Source: Trogon surrucura
Taxonomy: Eukaryota; Chordata; Aves; Trogoniformes; Trogonidae
Length of the DNA stretch: 64,000 nucleotides
Direction of reading: 5' to 3'
Assembly: GCA_020746105.1 (NCBI GenBank)
Contig: CM036658.1
Location: 32,017,099 to 32,081,098, forward strand
Shown here: positions 39,301-46,664 of the stretch, one piece after another
Position numbering within the stretch: position 1 is the stretch's first letter
Layout: the number at the start of each line of letters is the position of its first letter
Notes under the pieces: generated by a model
The model's database searches: none
Told to the model about the DNA's origin: nothing
The model's input: the letters and a program-made list of their open reading frames with translations, nothing else
Made by a program: the position numbers and the translations under genes

Positions 39301-42300
39301 TTTCGCTTACATAAGAAAATGGACAGCACAGTTTAGCTACAGAGGTGGTGGAAAATTGACAGTAGATTAAAAGAACTTCTGCTTTATCTGACATTTAAGC
39401 TTCCTCTTATGGCTTTTTAGGACATTCATTTGTTTACTTTTTTACAAAGAGAAAAAATACAAAGACCTTGATAGCATATCACGCAAACTAAAAAGAAGTA
39501 CATTTCATCCAATCTCTTTGAATTTCAATTAACCCCTGATCGCAAATTCCCTCACAGCAGTAATACATTCCTTTATTGAGATACTTGCTTATCAGAATTT
39601 ATATCTAAAAAAAAAGTAAATTCTTCCCCTGCCCCTATTTCTCTGTTCTTCTGACATGTCAAGTGTGAAGGAAATTTTACCTAAAAAATTAAGTTGTTCT
39701 TCACCAATCTATCCTGAATTTGCAGCCAAAATGGGAGATAACTATTGTAGTTGCAATGTTTGACTGCTGGTTGGTGGATTGTCAAAGATATCGGTGTCAC
39801 ATATATCACTAGGAAATTTAGAAGTAATTTATTTTGATATATGCCTTCAGAATTTTAACATAGTGAGGTTTTTTAAAACAAATAAAAATTATTTTGTAAC
39901 CTAGAAATTTTAAGGTGACAGGAGATCACTGAGCAAAAGTACAACACACAGTATTCCTGTCTCAAAACTCTACCTCACACACATCCAGTATTTGGTTTAT
40001 ATGAATTTCCTAATAAATGCTAAAGTCATACATATTATTTGCTGAATAAACTGCTGGTGGTTATTCTACCAGTTCAATTATTCAGTGAAGATTTTCCAAA
40101 GACACGAACCTTTACCAAGCTTATCAGACATCCATAGAGAGAGGTTATGGTCGAGCAGTTTACTTAATGGTGACCTTATTCCGTGTTCAGAATAGTTTCT
40201 GGAGACTTTAGGATTTTGAAATTCAGAGGTATGGAAATGAGATATATTGTTCATGGTAAGAAGATGGTTATACAGCTGAAAATTGTAACTCATAAAACAA
40301 AGTGAGCTTTCCTCCAACAAACATTTACAAAACTACAGACATTTTCAGTAAGGTTTCTTCAATACGTTTAGCACTGTGATTTGTAATGTTCCACGTGATT
40401 TTTGTTAGCAACTGAAGTCATGCCTGTGTTACTGTCTCGATATTAATTATCTGTATCTTTCACCATATTCACACTCTCAAACATCCCTTTTCCTCTCTGT
40501 TCTCAACACCAAAAGCTTATAAACACCTTACTAAAATATCCAGCATTTGAGTCAGCACTTGGTGCTTAGCCAATTTTGACAGTTTAATAAACGGTTTGCA
40601 TTAAGCTGTTGTAACTGGACATGCAGTGCTCACCACAATCTGGAAGCGGCCCAAACCATTCAGTGCATAACTAATCATTGTAAGTAGGCAGACATAAAGA
40701 CCTGATGGAAAAAGACCAAAATGCTACACAGACATGTCTTTAGCAAAACCCATGGGAGTCTGTAGACTTTATAGAGTTGGGAATTAAATCAAAGAAATGT
40801 GATATTTGGAAAGAAAATATGTCTGCCCCCTTCCACAGTCCTTCTGCATACAGAGCCCCAAGGAAGGATGTGGATAGGTTCCTCCAACCTGCTACACTTC
40901 CACTGAAATTTGACAGTCTGCTTGTCTTGAAACAGGGTGGATGTGGGGTCCTGCAGAGAAGATGTCACTGTCCTATATATTGACCAAGTCTATTATGCTG
41001 TCATTGAAATTTAACTCACCTGAGCTAAATCTACAAAGATCAGGTGAAACACCTCAATATTACAGATAAACATATTTAGCTAATTATGCATAAAAATCCA
41101 TACTCCATACTGTCAAATATATATCAGTCTGGGACAAAAAAAATCCACAGCAGGTTGGCATTGCATTTTTCTGTGACGCATACGAAATACCAAGGGTGAA
41201 GTGGTCTGGATGACTCACCTGGTCCTGCCAAGGAGTTGCCCATTCTACAAGAATGTCTTGTTCTGTGTCAAATCACAGGCACGACCTATACTTACACCTG
41301 TTCACACACACGTGCCAAAAAAATAAAATCCAAGACAAAAAGGCATAGAAAAGTAAGAGACTGTAGGTGCTACTGACTGCCAACAAGACAGGTTGTATTG
41401 CAGCTGGTAAATGGAAAAGTCATTAAAACCTCTCTGAGTGTCATTAAATACAGTTTGTAACCTGAGAGCCCAGTATGCCATCACTCCAAGTGCAGACATT
41501 CAATGCACTGTTGAAATAGCCCAGGCAGGAACTTGGCTGAGCCACAGGCAGGGGTACAACAAAGTTCAGGGCACACATTGTGTGCTTTCCCCCAGAAGCT
41601 GTTAGCTGGTAGGAGATTCATAGCCATGGACGGTAGGGATGCCAAAGTCAGTCAAGGAACATGAGAGATGGGTAAATTTCATGTTCTAGATCTCAGTGAA
41701 CAAGTTGAGGTATTACTCTGCAAGTAAACTCCCAGCCCAGAAAAGGTCTGAGCATATCATTTACAAGAACTAAATTATCCCAGTAAATCCCTTGATAATA
41801 GTAGTAAAGTGAGATATAACTCATTGGAAGAAAAGAGGCCTTGGTAAAATAGTGGATACATGGTTTTAAAACAAAGATATATGTTTATGAAAGTGGATAG
41901 TCTGATGTCAAAATAGAGTATTTTGCTGTGGCAAAATACAGTATTTTCACTGAAAATATTGTTTAAAAATATTACTATGAATAATGTCAAAATTGCCCTT
42001 ACTTTTTTTCAGGGAAAATAATACGATGTGAATTTTTCTGAGAATGTCTTCTCTACTTCAAAAATGTCTTTAATTTTCTTGATATTTTGGAAAAATTACC
42101 AAAAGCTGTAAAATATTTAATCATGTGCACCAGTTAGTAACATCTCTTCTTCCTATAATTTTTCCTTCCTTGAGGAACTATTACACAATTTTAATTCACT
42201 GAAGCAGTTAACCACAATCAGATCTTGTAGACTGTGAAGAAAAGACAAAGTACAAGTTAATCTGCAAACATTTATGCAAGGATTTTGATAGGTAGAGTTA

Positions 42301-42614
42301 TGGTCATGCAAGCAAACAGAAATACATGTGATATTTCTTTCTAAATCAGATTAACTCAAATTCAGAACACTGAGTATCCACAATTAATTTTGTGAGACTA
42401 ATTTACAGGCTTAAATGGCTGTTGGTACATAATTTGATGTATCATTTAACAATCGTATTTTTATAAACCAAAGTTAAGAAGAATAGCTTTCAGAAATGTT
42501 CACCTGACACAAGTATTTGTCCAGTTTTCATTTTTAGTATACTTACTACCTTTCTGAATAACAATCAACCGATTCTGTAAGCTACTCTTTTAAGTTATTA
42601 ATTCTATAAATTTG

Positions 42615-43323
42615 TGTCCTGGTTGGAGCTGAACAGAATCAATTTTTAGTGATTTTTACTTTCCAGCTCAGTCTCTTTGAAGAGGCTGAATTTTCTGGAG
42701 TTAACAGTGTATTTTTACAGACAGTGTCTGCTACCAGAAGTGACAACACCTGATGTTTAAGTTACTACCAGAGATTGGCATGCGAAAAGGCTTATTTCTA
42801 TAGTGACCAAAGTCACTGCTGGATTTTGTGTGCCATGCTGGAGGTGCTGGAAAATAAAAGAAGTCATAAGGAAGTAAAATCTCACACCTCCGGTGAGTTA
42901 CAGACAGGTCGAGTGACCAAAAAGAATATTCCATTCTATATATGTTATATTCACTATAAACTGAGGGATCAGAGGGGTTAAGTCTTCTTCTTCAACGGCC
43001 GGCATCCAGGGAGGGCTTCTTCCAGTCTTCTCCATTTGATTCCAATCCTGAGTTCCCAAATCCAGCTCCCATATCCAGCTCCCCTCTGCCACTGAGCCTG
43101 GGTCTTCCCCAGTGCCGCCTGCTCTGCAGCATCCCTGGGGATTGCTATCTGAGGGGAGTTAGGATCGAGATCAGATTTGTATGTATTTGTATATAGCTCA
43201 CTACTTTTATTATTTCCTTATTATTTCCATTATTGTTTCACTACAGCTGTTTTAGTTTTCTTTTCTAATCCGTAAATCGCTCTGCCTTATTCCATTTCCC
43301 TTCCCATTTTGGGGAGTGTCACA
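42615..43323 (+). mobile_element. Solo LTR, avian ERVL/ERV3 type
   Basis: Similarity to the common avian ERVL-class LTR, recognised from several ordered landmarks. The left end is TGTCCTGGTTGGAGCTGAAC with GAATCAATTTTTAG just after. A U3 segment (gtgaccaaaaagaatattcc at about 42913) leads to a TATAAA box at 42955-42960. A CT-rich stretch follows at 42980-43100, then a TATTATTTCC-rich U5 region with 'tgtttcactaca' (about 43195-43265), and an end near GTGTCACA. No internal retroviral sequence or partner LTR is present, so it is a solo LTR produced by LTR-LTR recombination. It is old: no clean target duplication was found and the right end is uncertain by tens of bases. Confidence 0.62.
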
Positions 43324-43339
43324 AGCCAGTCCAGGACTA

Positions 43340-43885
43340 GTGTGAAAGTCCTGCTCATATTCTTGGAAACAGAATTAAGACTCAAAACTGAGTCAAGTGC
43401 CTAAGAGCTTTACGTGTCTGATAACCAGTGCTCAAGTGCAAAAGAGAGAGAAAAAGAGGAAGGAAAGCAAAAGGAGAAGTTAGTGGTTATAGCTACCACC
43501 ACGAAGCTGAGGAGTTCCGGCAGTCCAATCCGTTCACAGAGTGAAGAGGGTAGAAGAGCTGATGTGGAGCTGGAGAAGAGTTGGCTTGGGAGAAAGGCAA
43601 GAAGACCCAACAAGAGTAGAGGAAAACATCATGAAGTAGTCCTTTCTTCCGCTTCTATCATGTCGTCTCATTCCATATTTATGTTTCTTCCGAGATTTCT
43701 TTGCATATTCCATGAGCTGATTTGCTTAACTCCACGTCCCACCAGCGGTGGTACACATGACCAATACCATCACTCGAGGGTCTCAAGAAGTAAACTCTGG
43801 GTCTGGTCGCATTTTCAGTAATAAATGCTTAGTTACTTGTTGCATAAATGCATTTTAGTGTGAAGGCGGGGAAGAAAAAGATAGA
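43340..43885 (+). other. Unclassified repeat-like block with a 135-codon frame
   Basis: The block starts at TGTGAAAGTCC (43341) and a similar TGTGAAGGC recurs at about 43859. It is purine-rich in its first half. It contains an open plus-strand frame of 135 codons (43414-43821), basic and low in complexity at its N-terminal half, with no domain I recognise. An AATAAA lies at 43820-43825. Position next to an ERVL LTR and the polyA signal suggest another LTR or internal retroviral piece, but I could not confirm a family. It is not claimed as a gene. Confidence 0.3.
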
Positions 43886-44007
43886 ACAAGCCACTCTGGT
43901 AGCATGTTAGTAACCCATCAAAGGACCAATAATCATATTTCCAGGAAGATATCCCTGTGCAAGACCAAAAGATAGAAAGAGGTCTGTTGTACACGGGCAC
44001 CTCATGA

Positions 44008-44063
44008 TCACAGAATCACAGAATCACAGAGTCACAGAATGTTAGGGATTGGAAGGGACCCCG
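44008..44063 (-). mobile_element. CR1 LINE 3' tail, separated from its body by a retrovirus
   Basis: Four TCACAGAA-type units (44008-44040) are followed by the last bases of the CR1 3' UTR (gttagggattggaagggaccccg). The same CR1 continues at 46665 (aaagatcatcaagtcc), after the retroviral insertion. Joining the two flanks and removing one copy of ACCCCG gives the usual CR1 3' UTR order. Confidence 0.93.
44058..44063 (+). repeat. Target site duplication, left copy
   Basis: ACCCCG directly precedes the TG end of the left LTR and recurs directly after the CA end of the right LTR (46659-46664). A 6-bp duplication is typical of alpha- and betaretroviral integrases. Confidence 0.95.
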
Positions 44064-44465
44064 TGTAGAGGAATTTCTTGTGGAGCAGAGGTGCGGTATA
44101 ACTTTAAAAACGTGGACAACCCAGCTTAGGCCTAAACAAAGGCTCTGTCCTTGAAGCTGCCTTGGAACACGGGGAGGAGGAGGTTTTATCTGTTTTGTGA
44201 GAGCTTTGCGAGATGCTTGGCTGGAGGTGCTGGGCCCGGGGGGAGAAGGGGGGGCGAGAGCCGCTTGCATAGTGGAATGGCACTACCCAATAAAACACTG
44301 GCGCGTGTAAACCTGTAACTGACCAACTCTGTTAAGGGGCAGGCGCGGGGACACTGCTGAACTGTATATATTGAGCTGTCCGGGGCAATAAAGGGAGGAC
44401 GATCTGTAGCCATATTGGTGTGATGATCGTTAACTTGGCCGGCTCTCCGAAGGGACCCCTCTTCA
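44064..44465 (+). repeat. 5' LTR of the class II retrovirus
   Basis: 402 bp, TG...CA ends. Compared with the 3' LTR it differs by one substitution (C at 44084 in 'gagcagag' versus T) and three single-base differences in G or C runs. Contains AATAAA at 44289-44294, a TATA-like TATATATT at 44365-44372 and AATAAA at 44387-44392. Minus-strand frames of up to 150 codons across it are shadows. Confidence 0.96.
44365..44392 (+). promoter_or_regulatory. LTR core promoter and polyadenylation signal
   Basis: TATATATT at 44365-44372 is followed 15 bases later by AATAAA at 44387-44392. Transcription would be expected to start at about 44393-44400 and cleavage at about 44402-44415, so the R region would be very short (10-20 bases), as in several betaretroviruses. 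The start and cleavage positions are inference from spacing. Confidence 0.6.
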
Positions 44466-44467
44466 TC

Positions 44468-44487
44468 TGGCGCCTGAACAAGGGACC
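44468..44487 (+). other. Primer binding site, tRNA-Lys-like
   Basis: TGGCGCCTGAACAAGGGACC begins two bases after the LTR. It resembles the site used by tRNA-Lys-primed retroviruses, with one C/T difference in the first half and one extra A in the run before GGGAC. The two-base gap after the LTR is normal. Confidence 0.75.
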
Positions 44488-44649
44488 CTCTATGGACGCT
44501 TAAATGCGGATTGCTTAAATGTGGGAAGACTCCGAAGCATCGGACGTGAGCCGATTTGGGAGCCGGAGAGCTGGAGGCAGGAGAGTTCCGGGTGTGACCA
44601 AAAGGGCACCGGAGACCAGAGCTTGAGTGACCGATCAAGCCCCTGCCAA

Positions 44650-44656
44650 GGTAAGA
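44650..44656 (+). promoter_or_regulatory. Splice donor in the leader
   Basis: CCAAG|GTAAGA, with the junction after 44650, is a near-perfect donor 11 bases upstream of the gag start codon. In an intact virus it would be used to make the spliced env message. No acceptor could be assigned with confidence in the shortened interior. Confidence 0.65.
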
Positions 44657-44661
44657 CCGCG

Positions 44662-45141
44662 ATGGAAACGGACGCGGTAACTCGCCTCCTTAGTATACTC
44701 TCTAAGAGAGGAGGAAAAGTAAAGGAGCGAGACGTATTAGCCCCATGGGCTCGGAAACGGGAGAAAATGAACGACCCGCCATTAATCTTTAGTTCCACGG
44801 AATGGCGTGAAGTAGGAGACTTTTTGTGGGACTGTACTTTAGAGGGAGGAACAGAAGGAAAGGAAGTGAAAGAACTAGGAACGGTTTGGAAAACCGTAAT
44901 ACGCACTCTAGAAATCATGCAAGCAGAAAAGAAAGTTGCTGCGGCAGCGATCGAAGCGTTGGGGGGAGGGCAGGAAAGGAAAAAGGCAAAGGAAGAAACT
45001 CCCTGCTCGTCCCGACTGGGTGGAAGAAAAAGAAAAAAAAAAAAAAAAAAAAAAGGAGAAACTGCACTGCGTTGCAGAATTAAGACTTTCGTCCTTGAGC
45101 TGAGCTCTTTTCTAAACAAGTGCATAACTCTTGCTTGTTAA
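44662..45141 (+). pseudogene. Truncated gag: matrix-like N-terminus
   Basis: The ATG at 44662 has a G at -3 and +4 and follows the splice donor. The upstream in-frame extension to 44521 lacks an ATG, so this start is preferred. About 115 codons read as a helical, class II matrix-like domain, beginning METDAVTRLLSILSKRGG and including a Trp-rich stretch (STEWREVGDFLWDCTLEGG). There is no Gly at position 2, so no N-myristoylation. From about residue 125 the frame turns basic (Lys/Arg run encoded by a 22-A tract at 45033-45054). It then reads into unrelated sequence and stops at 45139-45141. In an intact virus matrix directs Gag to the membrane. Confidence 0.72.
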
Positions 45142-45333
45142 TTATGAAAAGAGACCCTGACCAGCCAGGTACAGCTCATGTTGAGAGCTTGTCCGTGAGA
45201 ATGAAGATAAGACGCTTCTTGTACACCAGATGTGCATGGGAGTGAACGGGAGAGTATGATCAAAACAGACCTGGGAAATTCTGCTCTCCCTGTGTGATAA
45301 CAGCGTGATCGAAGTAATACTTGAGCTAATAAG
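45055..45333 (+). other. Segment of unknown origin between two A-tracts in gag
   Basis: 279 bp lie between A22 (45033-45054) and A24 (45334-45357). They contain stops in all plus-strand frames and do not resemble Gag. The 3' side reads 'gagctaataag' before the A-tract, a weak polyA-signal-like AATAAG. The flanks before both A-tracts end in AAG/GAAAG-like bases. I do not recognise the segment. It may be a captured host RNA piece or a rearranged viral piece. Confidence 0.5.
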
Positions 45334-45357
45334 AAAAAAAAAAAAAAAAAAAAAAAA

Positions 45358-45646
45358 GAGAGAGGGGGAAGAAGGAAGATCAGGATGAACCCCTGAAAGA
45401 GATCCTGAACAAACTCGCTGAATTATCAGCTGGACAGCAAGAAATAGAAGAAACCCTTAAACCAGTTCAGCTCGCCCACTACCATCAGCTCCCTCACTCA
45501 AGCCTGATTTTCAAGCTTGAACCATAAAGGATCCTTTGCAACAGCGATGGAGCGGTGTCATCAGAGACGTTATAATAGAGGGAGATTGGGAAGCAGCCAG
45601 TTCGATTGAGTGTCCTGTTATTATTAATAACGGACAAGGGACTTGA
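45358..45646 (+). pseudogene. Broken gag: spacer and start of capsid-like region
   Basis: Two frames continue Gag after the A-tract. The first (to a TAA at 45525-45527) contains a Glu/Lys/Leu-rich, coiled-coil-like stretch (EPLKEILNKLAELSAGQQ). The second overlaps it (45521 to a TGA at 45644-45646) and includes QQRWSGVIRDVIIEGDWEAA and PVIINNGQG, which has the look of the Pro-rich linker and the N-terminal start of a class II capsid. A frameshift near 45521 separates them. All of the capsid core, nucleocapsid, protease and polymerase is gone after this point. Confidence 0.55.
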
Positions 45647-45763
45647 GAACCGCATGATCCTGCATGATGTGGCTGTGCAGCATCCTGTCACTTCAACAGC
45701 GCAGCAGCAACACGACCATGCACTGGGCCTACCTGTTGAATCCCTTTGTTTCGCCCAGTGACG

Positions 45764-45952
45764 TGATGGGACCCTGAGGTACCGATTACCAACGATGATA
45801 TGGACTGGACTGGCAGAAGATGCTTACAGCTGATGGTAGAGCAATTGTGGGAAAATGTGACTGTTCTCAATGTTACCTGTTGTATTAATATGTATCCTCT
45901 TTGTGTGACTAACAATGAAGCTTATATTGGTTGTGTAATCAAAGCCACATAG
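45764..45952 (+). pseudogene. env surface-subunit-like fragment
   Basis: An open stretch ends at a TAG (45950-45952); an ATG lies at 45800. It is Cys-rich with two adjacent N-linked glycosylation sequons (NVT twice within LWENVTVLNVTCC) and a PLCV motif nearby. This fits an N-terminal piece of a retroviral envelope surface protein, though the similarity is by composition and order only. Pol and the 5' part of env are missing between the gag remnant and this piece. Confidence 0.45.
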
Positions 45953-45962
45953 TAGGTGTTAA

Positions 45963-46280
45963 GGTTTATGTACTAACCAGCAGAGTGATCTTTCTTTAGC
46001 TAAAAGCAAGGCAGGGAAACCAGCTGCCTTTTGCTTTGTTAGAAGTGTGTGATTAAGGATCAAAGTATGATTTAGGGCGATGGGTGTGAGAACTTTGACA
46101 GGATGAATTAAGAGTTTAGTTAAGGCATTTTTGGTTATTGCAGTTTTAATTGTTATAGGCTTACTTATGTTTAGTTGTTTGATAAGTATAATCAAGAAAA
46201 TTATAAGCAAGCTAGCGGATGAAGCCTGGGTTGTCCAAAAAGAAAAAGGGGGATATGTAGAGGAATTTCTTGTGGAGTAG
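45963..46280 (+). pseudogene. env transmembrane-subunit remnant with membrane anchor and tail
   Basis: The frame ends at a TAG (46278-46280) inside the 3' LTR. Its last 57 codons (46107-46280) contain one strongly hydrophobic membrane segment (FLVIAVLIVIGLLMFSCLIS) followed by a short Lys-rich cytoplasmic tail that ends with KEKGG encoded by the polypurine tract. Upstream in the same frame are three stops, all TGA (46050, 46068 and 46104), so no membrane-anchored product of any length can be made from an upstream start. The ectodomain with the fusion peptide is absent. Confidence 0.7.
46236..46255 (+). other. Polypurine tract
   Basis: AAAAAGAAAAAGGGGGATA, ending two bases (TA) before the TG of the 3' LTR, is the plus-strand primer site expected there. 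Confidence 0.88.
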
Positions 46281-46658
46281 AGGTGCGGTATAACTTTAAA
46301 AACGTGGACAACCCAGCTTAGGCCTAAACAAAGGCTCTGTCCTTGAAGCTGCCTTGGAACACGGGGAGGAGGAGGTTTTATCTGTTTTGTGAGAGCTTTG
46401 CGAGATGCTTGGCTGGAGGTGCTGGGCCCGGGGGGGAGAAGGGGGGGGCGAGAGCCGCTTGCATAGTGGAATGGCACTACCCAATAAAACACTGGCGCGT
46501 GTAAACCTGTAACTGACCAACTCTGTTAAGGGGCAGGCGCGGGGACACTGCTGAACTGTATATATTGAGCTGTCCGGGGCAATAAAGGGAGGACGATCTG
46601 TAGCCATATTGGTGTGATGATCGTTAACTTGGCCGGCTCTCCGAAGGGACCCTCTTCA
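46256..46658 (+). repeat. 3' LTR of the class II retrovirus
   Basis: 403 bp, TG...CA ends, aligned end to end with the 5' LTR. Only one substitution (T at 46278 against C) and three run-length differences (7 versus 6 G, 8 versus 7 G, 3 versus 4 C). The env frame ends inside it. Confidence 0.96.
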
Positions 46659-46664
46659 ACCCCG
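46659..46664 (+). repeat. Target site duplication, right copy
   Basis: ACCCCG, identical to 44058-44063. Confidence 0.95.

Larger units (their letters stand above)
23301..42614. other. Long unique AT-rich stretch without recognised genes
   Basis: About 19 kb without a recognisable gene or mobile element. Contents noted: AC-rich tract at 27929-27950, T-run at 30697-30717 directly followed by CAG, (TTTA)n at 31 bases past 36300 (36329-36349), short A-runs elsewhere, and a candidate 59-base exon at 28128-28186 listed separately. Frames of up to about 120 codons (29471-29836, 34183-34509, 25630-25947) show no motif, signal peptide or splice-site framing that would make them genes. The region fits a gene desert or a long intron. 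Confidence 0.5.
44064..46658 (+). mobile_element. Class II endogenous retrovirus, short deleted provirus
   Basis: A complete provirus outline of about 2.6 kb: LTR, primer site, leader with splice donor, gag start, broken gag and env pieces, polypurine tract, LTR, flanked by 6-bp duplications. Pro and pol are absent; a full element would be several kb longer. The 6-bp duplication, Lys-like primer site, short R region and 402-bp LTR place it in class II (ERVK/alpha-beta-like). The Gag start lacks the Gly2 myristoylation signal of typical betaretroviruses, which is more alpha-like. The LTRs are nearly identical, so it is a recent insertion. It interrupts a CR1. It cannot make virus: it lacks the enzymes, and gag and env are broken. 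Confidence 0.95.

Noticed and set aside
44186..44638. 150-codon minus-strand frame across the 5' LTR, and similar frames of 84-177 codons over both LTRs
   Set aside because: They lie antisense to LTR and leader, appear in both LTRs because these are duplicates, and show no domain. They are shadows of a GC-rich LTR.
44490..45125. 211-codon minus-strand frame opposite gag
   Set aside because: Antisense shadow of the gag frame; its Phe-rich run is the complement of the A-tract.
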